Source of the DNA: CAZONU01 sp965370045
GTDB lineage: Bacteria > Planctomycetota > SZUA-567 > JAKLDR01
DNA: 7,110 nt
Assembly: GCA_965370045.1 (NCBI GenBank)
Contig: CBDUSI010000165.1
Span: 1-7,110, forward strand
Direction of reading: 5' to 3'
Shown in pieces: positions 1-6,700 of this stretch. The notes under the pieces are model-generated. The model made no database searches. It had not been told where the DNA came from and worked only from the letters and a program-made list of their open reading frames with translations. Numbering within the stretch: position 1 is the first letter of the stretch; every line of letters begins with the position of its first letter. Position numbers and translations under genes: made by a program.

Positions 1-146
1 GGCTGGAGCTGCGGCGGCGCGGCCGGGGCGGGTGGGGCAGCCGGCGGCGCAGCCGCGGCCACGGTCGCGGCCGGCTTGGGCGGCGCAGCGGCGGCCGCGG
101 GTTTCGAGGCGGCCGCGGGCTTGGACGGCGCGGCCCCCGCATGGCC
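1..146 (-). repeat. Low-complexity Ala/Pro/Lys-coding tail of the GTPase gene
   Basis: This GC-rich stretch encodes the tail from residue 198 to the window edge. It is almost only Ala, Pro and Lys, with repeated KPAA-type units. It is in frame with the GTPase and continues past the edge. It could be a disordered tether or a linker to a further domain; the sequence here cannot say which. Confidence 0.7.
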
Positions 147-737
147 CTCCCCGTAGTCGCGGTTGAGCTTCTTGATGACCAGCCCGGCGACCAGCTTGAG
201 TGCCGGGAAGACCCCCTCGCCGCGGACGGCCACCGACTCGCAAGTGAGCGCGTTCCAGCGGTTGAGGGCCTTTTCCATCTCCTCCGGGGGCATGGCGTCG
301 GGCAGGTCCCGCTTGTTCCACTGCAGGACCAGCGGCAGAGTCGAGATGTCCAGCCCGTTCTCCTCGAGGTTCTCGATGAGGTTCTCCAGGCTCTCGATGT
401 TCTCCTCCATCATCTTGGGGGAGGAGTCGGCCACGAAGACCACCCCGTCGGCGCCCTGGAGGACCAGCTTCCTGGTGCGGTTGTAGTAGACCTGGCCGGG
501 CACGGTGTACAGCGCGAACTTGGTGGTCATGCCCGCCACCGAGCCGAGGTTCAGCGGCAGGAAGTCGAAGAACAGCGTGCGGTCAGTCTCCGTGCTGATC
601 GAAACCAGTTCGCCCACGCTGTCCTTGGGAGCCTTGGCGTGGACCATCTCGAGATTGGTGGTCTTGCCGCTGCGGCCCGGACCATAGTAGACCACCTTGC
701 AGCTGACTTCACGCAGGGCGAGGTTAATCTGTACCAT
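1..737 (-). CDS. mglA: MglA-family small Ras-like GTPase, 3' end cut by window edge
   Basis: A small GTPase that would switch between GDP and GTP forms to control polarity, motility or another spatial process in the cytoplasm. Reading from ATG at 737, 245 codons are open to the edge with no stop, so the gene is partial. Visible motifs are the P-loop GPGRSGKTT (residues 19-27), the MglA switch I TDRTLFFD (51-58), G3 TVPGQ (78-82) and G4 NKRD (141-144). Arg53 and Gln82 fall where MglA proteins carry catalytic residues. The GTPase domain ends near residue 197, which is the usual MglA length. After it comes at least 48 residues of Ala/Pro/Lys low complexity with KPAA units, an uncommon addition. 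The start is supported by GAGGT (745-749), 7 nt upstream. The gene lies 21 nt after the Roadblock gene, as in mglBA operons. Family assignment is firm; the cellular role is inferred. Confidence 0.93.
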   Translation of the reverse strand, partial: MVQINLALREVSCKVVYYGPGRSGKTTNLEMVHAKAPKDSVGELVSISTETDRTLFFDFLPLNLGSVAGMTTKFALYTVPGQVYYNRTRKLVLQGADGVVFVADSSPKMMEENIESLENLIENLEENGLDISTLPLVLQWNKRDLPDAMPPEEMEKALNRWNALTCESVAVRGEGVFPALKLVAGLVIKKLNRDYGEGHAGAAPSKPAAASKPAAAAAPPKPAATVAAAAPPAAPPAPAAPPQLQ

Positions 738-758
738 TCGGTTGACCTCAGCTGACTT

Positions 759-1112
759 CTAGAGTGAAATGTTCCGGGCCGCCTCGTTGGCGGCGGCGCC
801 CAGTTCCAGTTGGATCAGGCCCAGGTTGGCCCCGCTCTCCAGGAGCGCGGCGATGTAGGCCTCGCCGGCCCGGGCCAGCGCGACCCGCCCGCCGGCCCCG
901 CTCAGCATCACGTTCTTGAGCTCCCCGCGGCCCAGGCGCTCCAGCGTGGAGGCCGCGATGCGGCCCAGATTGCCGACCACCGCTGAGGCGGCCTCCTCGG
1001 CGGCGCGCTCGCCCAGGCCGGTCTCCGCGGCGATGATCAGCCCGTCGCCGCTGACCATCAGCGCGCCGGCAACCCCCGGGAGGCGGCACAGCCTGGAAAG
1101 GATTTCCTTCAC
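759..1112 (-). CDS. mglB: Roadblock/LC7 domain protein, MglB-like GTPase regulator
   Basis: A 117-residue single-domain Roadblock/LC7 protein. Family members dimerise and bind MglA-type GTPases; MglB acts as a GAP or nucleotide-exchange regulator of MglA. The fold is seen in order: beta hairpin VAGALMVSGDGLIIAAE (14-30), a long Ala-rich helix (about 34-60), strands around NVMLSGAGGRVALAR (67-81), then the typical ANLGLIQLEL segment (95-104) before the last helix. It is shorter than characterised MglB proteins of about 160 residues and lacks their C-terminal extension, so it is close to a bare domain. The start is GTG, with AGAGAGGA (1120-1127) 7 nt upstream. It sits between the TPR-Roadblock gene and mglA with 21-nt gaps on both sides, which argues for one transcript and a partnership with the GTPase. 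The mglB symbol rests on domain plus context. Confidence 0.87.
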   Translation of the reverse strand: MKEILSRLCRLPGVAGALMVSGDGLIIAAETGLGERAAEEAASAVVGNLGRIAASTLERLGRGELKNVMLSGAGGRVALARAGEAYIAALLESGANLGLIQLELGAAANEAARNISL

Positions 1113-1133
1113 GCTGCCGTCCTCTCTAGTATT

Positions 1134-2204
1134 CTAGTGCAGGTCCAGGGCCCGCTCGGCGAAGGAATGTACCCGGCGCTCGACCATCCCGGCTTTGGCC
1201 CCCCCGGCGGTGAAGACCGCCAGCGTCATCTCCCGCAGCGCGTAAACGTAGATGGCTCCCGAAGAGCTCTCAACCACCAACTCCTCGAAGGCGCCCAGGC
1301 CCACCTCCCCGCAGGCCGGGCTCGCCGAGCGCCGCAGGCCGGTGACCATCGCCGCGGCCAGGGCCTCCTCCATTCCGCCCGGCAGCGCCGCGGCCACGGG
1401 CAGGCCGTAGTTGTCGACCAGCAGCGCTCCCTCAATGCCCGCGCTGCCAACCAGTTCGGAGAGAGAGACGTCCAGTTCGGTGCCCGCACCCTCCTCCACG
1501 GCCGCCCGGGCCATGCCCACGACCGCCTCTTCGGTGGGGATCACCTTGGTATCCTTGGTGGGAGACACCGCCCGCTTTTCCCCACCCCCGGCGGCCAGGG
1601 TCTTCTCGCGGAGCTCCTTGACCTCCTGGTCGTCGGGGGCGAAGGCCAGTATCTTCGCGTAGGCCTCGGCGGCCTCGGCGGACCGGCCCAACTCGGTCTG
1701 GACCTCGCCGAGAATCCGCAGCGCCTGATAGTTGTAGCTGTCCAGCTCGGTGGCCCTGGCGAGGTGCCCGCAGGCCTCCTCGGCGGTGCCCTCCTCCCTG
1801 GCCAGCAGCCCCAGGACGTAGTGCAGCCCCCCGTAGTCGGGGTAGTTGCGCAGGCCCCGGGAGACCGTGCTGCGGGCCTCGTCGGCCTTGCCACCGGCGC
1901 GGAGCAGCTCGGCCAGGCGCGCGTAGAGGCGCGGATTGGGGTATTTGTCGATCTGGTCCCGGAGCCGCCCGCACTCGGCCTCGCGGTCCAGGAGGGCCAG
2001 GCCCTGCTCGGCGCTGCCGATCTCGGCGCTGTCCGGGAACTTGGCCGCGCCGCGCTTGGCGACCTGGCGGGCCTTGGCCAAGTCGCCCTCTTCCTGGTAG
2101 ATGCGCGCCAGACGCAGGAAGTCCGCGGGACTGGGATCCTTGAGGAGCGCCGCCTCAAGGCCCTGCTTTTCCCTGTTTCTCAAGAGGTTGCGAATGAAAC
2201 CCAT
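1134..2204 (-). CDS. TPR protein with C-terminal Roadblock/LC7 domain
   Basis: A 356-residue cytoplasmic protein with no signal peptide or membrane helix. The N-terminal half consists of TPR-like helix pairs, roughly residues 27-57, 90-122, 125-157 and 158-190, with typical spacing such as ARIYQEEGDLAKARQVAKRG. A charged linker (about 200-245) follows, then a Roadblock/LC7 domain (about 248-353) marked by GIEGALLVDNYGLPVAAAL and a closing strand YVYALREMTLAVF. TPRs usually bind proteins; Roadblock domains dimerise and contact small GTPases. It may therefore scaffold or heterodimerise with the MglB-like protein downstream, or recruit the GTPase to a partner; this is inference. The ATG is chosen because GGAG (2214-2217) lies 9 nt upstream, with a second GGAGG at only 3 nt. 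It is the first gene of the TPR-Roadblock, mglB, mglA set. I know of no symbol for it. Confidence 0.88.
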   Translation of the reverse strand: MGFIRNLLRNREKQGLEAALLKDPSPADFLRLARIYQEEGDLAKARQVAKRGAAKFPDSAEIGSAEQGLALLDREAECGRLRDQIDKYPNPRLYARLAELLRAGGKADEARSTVSRGLRNYPDYGGLHYVLGLLAREEGTAEEACGHLARATELDSYNYQALRILGEVQTELGRSAEAAEAYAKILAFAPDDQEVKELREKTLAAGGGEKRAVSPTKDTKVIPTEEAVVGMARAAVEEGAGTELDVSLSELVGSAGIEGALLVDNYGLPVAAALPGGMEEALAAAMVTGLRRSASPACGEVGLGAFEELVVESSSGAIYVYALREMTLAVFTAGGAKAGMVERRVHSFAERALDLH

Positions 2205-2259
2205 GAGCCTCCGCTCCGGCTCGGCACAGCGCGCCTTTGGACTCCTGATTCAGCCGGGC

Positions 2260-2287
2260 AGTCTATCCGCGCCGACTCGACCGTCAA
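2260..2287 (-). promoter_or_regulatory. Candidate sigma70 promoter of the GTPase operon
   Basis: On the minus strand, TTGACG (2282-2287, 5 of 6 to consensus) is followed after 16 bp by TAGACT (2260-2265, 4 of 6). Transcription would start near 2253, giving a leader of about 49 nt before the TPR-Roadblock ATG at 2204. It lies in the 153-bp gap after the radical SAM gene, so the GTPase operon need not depend on read-through. Confidence 0.5.
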
Positions 2288-2357
2288 GCGATTTTAGGCC
2301 CTCCACAAAGGCGTCCCAATGAGCCATACCTGCGCGTAATCCGTGTCTCTAACCCGC

Positions 2358-3419
2358 TCAGGTGGGCACCTCGATATCCGGGCCGGCGAGGCGGTGAAGC
2401 TCCCGACTGAGCCCCGCCAGCCGGCAGGACGAGGGGCTCTTGCCCAGCTCGTCGCCGGTCTCCAGCCGGGCCAGCCCGGGGCACCTCACGCACCAGCGCG
2501 CCAGCCGGCAGGCGGCGCACTCCTCGAGGTCGCCGACGGTCAGGCCCTTGACCTTGGCGAGCGCCTCGGAGGCCAGCACCTCGGAGAGCGACTGGGTCGC
2601 CAGGTCGCCGAGCTCCTCCTGCCAGACGGTGCAGGGGTAGACCTTGCCGGCCGAGGTCACGTACAGGCTGGAGCGGCCCGCGGAACACATCGGCCCGGCG
2701 GGGTCGGCGTTGTGGACGTTGCTGGCCGGCCGGTAGGGTCCGGCCTCCTGCACGCGCCGGGCCAGGAAGTCCAGGAGCTGCTCCTCGGAGGCCTGCATCT
2801 CCAGCGGCGCGGGGTTGCCGTCCAGCCGGCAGAAGATGGCCGCGTCGGTGATCAACTCGGCGCCCCAGGAGTCGGCCACCTCCTTGACCGCCCGGTACTC
2901 GTTGAGGTTGGTGCGCATCAGCGGCATCTTGACGGTGACCCGCACCCCGTTCTGGGTCAGCAGCCGCCCGGTGCGACAGGTGGCCCGGAACGAGCCGCGC
3001 GAACGGGTGATCTCGTCGTGGGCGCGGCGCTGGCCGTAGAGCGAGAGGTCCACCGAGAGCGGCGAGAACTCCGCCAGGCGGTCGATGTCGTCGCGGTCCA
3101 GCCCGGTGCCGTTGGTCAGGATTCGCATGGCGAACTCATGGTGACTGGCGGCCTCCAGGATGTCCCAGACGTCCGCGCGGGTGAAGAGCTCTCCCCCGGT
3201 CAAGAGCAGCAGCAGGAAGCCCTCGGCGGCCAGCTCATCGAGGAGCTCCAGCGCGCGCCCGGTTCCGAGCTCACCGGAATCGGGCTCGTGCGAGGGGTGG
3301 TAGCAGTGCCGGCAGTCCAGGTTGCAGCCGGAGGTCAGCTCCCAGACGCAGGCCAGCGGCCGGCCCTCGCGGGTGGCCCTGGCGCGCAACTCGTACAGGT
3401 AATCGCTGCTCTTAGTCAC
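2358..3419 (-). CDS. Radical SAM/SPASM domain protein
   Basis: A 353-residue radical SAM enzyme that would cleave S-adenosylmethionine with a [4Fe-4S] cluster and use the radical on an unknown substrate. The cluster motif CNLDCRHC is at residues 32-39 (Cys32, Cys36, Cys39), and the SAM-binding TGGE is at 74-77. The C-terminal SPASM region carries Cys245-x12-Gly-x4-Cys263, then Cys301-x2-Cys304-x5-Cys310-x2-Cys313 and Cys332, enough to bind auxiliary clusters. The x2 between the last pair is one shorter than the common x3. SPASM enzymes often modify ribosomal peptides (PqqE, AlbA, anaerobic sulfatase maturases), but the substrate class cannot be read here. The start is GTG at 3419, with GGGAGG (3428-3433) 8 nt upstream, in frame with the VWELTSGCNLDC core. 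It has its own promoter and is transcribed toward, but probably separately from, the GTPase operon. Confidence 0.92.
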   Translation of the reverse strand: MTKSSDYLYELRARATREGRPLACVWELTSGCNLDCRHCYHPSHEPDSGELGTGRALELLDELAAEGFLLLLLTGGELFTRADVWDILEAASHHEFAMRILTNGTGLDRDDIDRLAEFSPLSVDLSLYGQRRAHDEITRSRGSFRATCRTGRLLTQNGVRVTVKMPLMRTNLNEYRAVKEVADSWGAELITDAAIFCRLDGNPAPLEMQASEEQLLDFLARRVQEAGPYRPASNVHNADPAGPMCSAGRSSLYVTSAGKVYPCTVWQEELGDLATQSLSEVLASEALAKVKGLTVGDLEECAACRLARWCVRCPGLARLETGDELGKSPSSCRLAGLSRELHRLAGPDIEVPT

Positions 3420-3503
3420 GGATGGTGCCTCCCAGATGATGACTTCCCAACAAGATGCAACTTCATTCCACAGTGCCGACGCGCATTCCGTATGCTCATC
3501 TCC

Positions 3504-3532
3504 ATACTAGCCCGACCCGGCCCCGGAGTCAA
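3504..3532 (-). promoter_or_regulatory. Near-consensus sigma70 promoter of the radical SAM gene
   Basis: On the minus strand, TTGACT (3527-3532, 5 of 6) and TAGTAT (3504-3509, 4 of 6) are separated by exactly 17 bp. Transcription would begin near 3497, leaving a leader of roughly 75-80 nt before the GTG at 3419. It sits in a locally AT-richer patch of the divergent intergenic region. Confidence 0.6.
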
Positions 3533-3631
3533 GCCCGACTCGCAAATCCCGCCGCTTTGCGGCCTCGCGCTGCTCCGACGCCCTGCTCCAGAGCCGCTCT
3601 TCGCCGGGGAGCATGTCAGCTTCAAGGCATT

Positions 3632-3659
3632 GGGGGGCAAGGAGCGTGCGGCGCCCCCC
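3632..3659. other. G6C/GC6 inverted repeat (stem-loop)
   Basis: GGGGGGC (3632-3638) and GCCCCCC (3653-3659) are perfect 7-bp inverted arms around a 14-nt loop. No T-run follows on either strand, so it does not look like a standard rho-independent terminator. It lies between the two divergent promoters. Its role is unknown; it could be a transcript hairpin, a protein site or chance in GC-rich DNA. Confidence 0.45.
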
Positions 3660-3683
3660 CCGGCGGGCAAATCTGAGAAATAG

Positions 3684-3713
3684 CGAACATGGCGGGGCTC
3701 CGGCGGCTAGTAT
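3684..3713 (+). promoter_or_regulatory. Weak candidate promoter of the sigma-propeller gene
   Basis: TAGTAT (3708-3713) could be a -10 box, the same hexamer as in the divergent promoter. Upstream, CGAACA (3684-3689, 3 of 6 to TTGACA) lies 18 bp away and includes GAAC, a tetramer common at the -35 of ECF-dependent promoters. A start near 3720 would leave about 37 nt before the TTG start codon. Evidence is weak; autoregulation by the encoded sigma domain is only a possibility. Confidence 0.25.
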
Positions 3714-3744
3714 TAGATAGGTGGGTCGCCCGGGGGCGGCCCGC

Positions 3745-3749
3745 AGGAG
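3745..3749 (+). promoter_or_regulatory. Ribosome binding site that sets the TTG start
   Basis: AGGAG ends 7 nt before TTG at 3757. The only earlier in-frame start, GTG at 3721, follows directly after an in-frame TAG (3718-3720) and has no Shine-Dalgarno sequence. The protein from the TTG begins MRSDAELLSEY, as ECF sigma factors of this type do. Confidence 0.7.
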
Positions 3750-3756
3750 TCCCGCC

Positions 3757-6700
3757 TTGCGCAGCGACGCCGAACTGCTATCCGAGTACCGCGCGCACGC
3801 TTCGAGCCCGGCCTTCGCCGAGCTGGTGCGCCGCCACGCCGCGATGGTCTGGCGCACCGCCGCGCGCCTGCTCGGCGACGAGCACTTGGCTGAGGACGTC
3901 ACCCAGGCGACCTTCCTGGTCCTGGCCGGCAAGCCGGGGGCCGTGGGGGACGGGTCGCGGGTGGGCGGCTGGCTGCACGGCATTGCCGAGCGCATCGCGC
4001 GCACCGAGCTGCGCTCCCGCGCACGGCGTTCCCGAAGAGAAGAGAGGGTGGTAATCATGCGTTCCGTAAGCGGCGAGACTGCGGAAATGGCCCCCGCGCT
4101 GGTGGCTGAGCTGGACGCCGCGCTGAGCAGGCTGCCGCGGGCGGTCAAGCAGGTGGTGGTGCTAATCTACCTGGAAGGCCGCACCCAGGCGGAGTCGGCC
4201 GAAATACTGGGCCGACCCCGGGGCACCGTGGCCCGCCAGGCCAAGGAAGGGCTGGACCGGCTGCGCGCGCGCCTGGGCCGGCGGGGCGTGGGCCTCAGCT
4301 CAGCGGCGCTGCTGGGCCTGCTGGGCCAGGAGGCCGCCATCGGGCTCCCGTCCGGAGCGACGGTCGCGCTCGCGCAGGGCGGCGCCGCGGCGAGCACCAA
4401 GGCGGCCTCGATGTCCCAGGGGATGCTCAAGGCCATGACCGTCGCCAAGCTGAAAACCGCGGCGGCTGTGCTGGCCGTAACCGCGGCGCTGGGCGGCGGC
4501 GGGTACCTGGCGGTCAAGCAGGTTCCCCGGGCGCTGGCGCGGCCCGTTGCGGCCCCGGCGAAGGGCAAGGCCGGCAAGGCCGGACCGGAATGGCCCATGC
4601 TCGGACATGACGCGGGCTGGTCCAATTACTCGCCGGACAAGCGGGTCAAGCCGCCCTTCCGGCTGAAGTGGGCCACCTTCGTCGACTCCTCCCACCGGAC
4701 CACCATGAGCGTGGCCGGCGGCAGGCTCTACGGCCGCGACTCCTGCCTGGACGCGGAGACCGGCGACCTCCTCTGGACTGCGAACCTCGGCGGCGTCACC
4801 ACCCCGACCTATTACCAGGGGCGGCTCTACACCGCCAAGCGCGGGGTGAGCGCCTTCGACGCGGCCACCGGCAAGAAGCTTTGGGGCAAGCTCGGCTACG
4901 GCATATGCAGGAAGTCGGTTACCGGCTTGCCGGTGTGTGACGGGGCGATCTACTGCGGCAGGTTCAAGGAGCAGAACGGCCGGAAGACCTACTTCGCCTG
5001 CGCGCTGGACGCCAAGAACGGCAACGAGATATGGTCAACCCCGCTGATCGCGACGCCCAAGAAGGACAAGCCCCGCAAGGGCTACGACCTGAGAGTGGGG
5101 ATGGGCGAGGCGGCGGTGGCCGGCGGGCGGGTCTTCTTCACCACCCACGTCCCGCCGGCGGTCTTCGCGCTGGACCAGAAGACCGGCAAGGAACTCTGGC
5201 GCCGGGAGGGCGTCTGGGGACAGTCCGGGGTGAGCGCGGACGAGAAGCACGTCTGGGCGACCGACGAGCAGCAGGGGGTCGTGGCCCTGGACGCCAAGAC
5301 CGGCAAGCAGCTCTGGCAGTGGGGCGGCAGCAAGCAGCACCGGGCAAAGACTCACTACATGTCGGTTGGCACCTCTAACAAGCAGCCGGCCTTCGCCTAC
5401 GGGAAGCTGTTCACCTCCAACTACGGCCGGCGGTACACGGCGCTGGACGCCAAGACCGGCAAGGAGCTCTGGGTCACCGGCGACCTGAAATGCAACCCCT
5501 GGGTGGGCAGTTGCGCTCCCGCGGTCACCGCTGCCGGCTATGTCTACTCCAGCGGCCTGTACGGCTCGGAGTTCAACGCCAGGAATTACCTCTTCCGGCT
5601 TTACGCGGTCAGCCAAGCGACCGGCAAGCCGGTCTGGAAACACCCCGTGGGCAGCCGCTCCTGCGCGCGGGCGACGGTCGCCTACGGCCGCGTCTATCTG
5701 CCCGGCGATGGCGAGTACTGGTGCTTCGAGCCGGTCGGCGCCGACTACAAGAACGACCCCCAGGCGCCGCCCTCGGCGCCGGCCGGGTCGCTCACCGCCA
5801 TGGCCAAGCCGTTCGGCGGCAAGGCGGGAACCGCAGAGGCCGGGGACAAGCCCAAGGGAGGGAAAGACTGGCCCATGTACGGCGGCTCACCCGCGCGCTG
5901 CGGCCTGGACGTCAAGCTGGGCCTGCCGGTCAAGGACGTCTGGAAGTTCCAGACCGGCGGCAAGGTCAAGTCCAGCCCGGTCATCGCCGATGGCACCGTC
6001 TACGTCGGCAGCGACAGCGGGGAACTCTTCGCCCTGGACCTGGCCACGGGCAGGAAGAAGTGGAGCGCCAAGGTCACGCCGCACCCCAAGAGCAAGACAC
6101 AGTCGAAGTGGCTCCGCTCGGCACCGGCCGTCGCCAAGGGGATCGTGGTTTGCGGAGCCGACGACGGGGTGCTGCGCGCGTTTGATGCGGCCACCGGCAA
6201 GCCCAAGTGGCAGTTCCGCACCGCCGGCCAGATTAGAGCTTCCCCGGCCATCGTCGGGGACCGGGTAGTCTTCGGAAGCTGGGACGGGCGCTGCTACTGC
6301 GTCAGGCTCTCGGACGGCAAGGAGTTCTGGCGCTGGGAGGCCGAGGACGTGCGCATGCGGGTCCAGGCGCCGCCGCCGGTCGCGGGCGGCAGGGTTTACG
6401 TCTCCCCCTGGGAGGGCCGCAAGGTCTTCGCCCTGGACCTGGGCACCGGCAAGCCCGTGGCCGGGTATGAAATCAGGGGCTCTTACCCGAAGCCCAGAGT
6501 GGGGTTGGCGCAGGGCCTCGCGATCTACCGCGGCGTGATAGCGGCCACGGGGCTTCAGTCAGACGGCGCGCTCCTGGACGCCGCCAGCGGCAAGCTCCTG
6601 GGCACATCCGGCCTCTACGGGAGCGCGACCTTCCCCTGCCTGCCGGCCTTCGGTGGCGGGAACATCTACCAGCCCGCTTCGGGACCCGGGGCGGCGAAGC

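Larger units (their letters stand above)
3420..3756. other. Divergent intergenic region
   Basis: A 337-bp gap between the divergent radical SAM and sigma-propeller genes. It holds the radical SAM promoter and leader (about 3420-3532), a GC stem-loop (3632-3659), a weak candidate promoter for the rightward gene (about 3684-3713) and its AGGAG site. The reading frames that cross it have no good ribosome binding site, apart from one doubtful 27-codon frame (3416-3499, minus) overlapping the radical SAM start. I see no tRNA, sRNA or mobile-element signature. Confidence 0.7.

Noticed and set aside
141..755. Plus-strand open frame (204 codons) at the left end
   Set aside because: It is antisense to the MglA-type GTPase, whose G1, G3 and G4 motifs are unambiguous.
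1137..2297. Long plus-strand open frame (386 codons) opposite the TPR-Roadblock gene
   Set aside because: Its composition is Gly/Leu/Ala/Val/Gln filler typical of antisense frames in GC-rich coding DNA. It has no recognisable domain, and the minus strand carries clear TPR and Roadblock motifs.
2290..2357. Terminator between the radical SAM gene and the GTPase operon
   Set aside because: I see no convincing stem followed by a T-run on the minus strand, so read-through cannot be excluded.
3416..3670. 84-codon minus-strand frame from TTG 3670 as a gene upstream of the radical SAM enzyme
   Set aside because: It reads through the predicted promoter and the GC hairpin, has no good ribosome site at its start and shows low-complexity Gly/Ser/Arg content. 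Only its last 27 codons are kept as a doubtful finding.
2343..3683. Long plus-strand open frame (446 codons) opposite the radical SAM gene
   Set aside because: It mirrors the whole radical SAM gene and intergenic region and has no domain. The minus strand holds the cysteine motifs.
3689..4054. Plus-strand frame from ATG 3689 running into the sigma coding region
   Set aside because: It overlaps sigma region 2 in another frame and yields Pro/Arg/Ser-rich sequence with no domain. There is no ribosome binding site.
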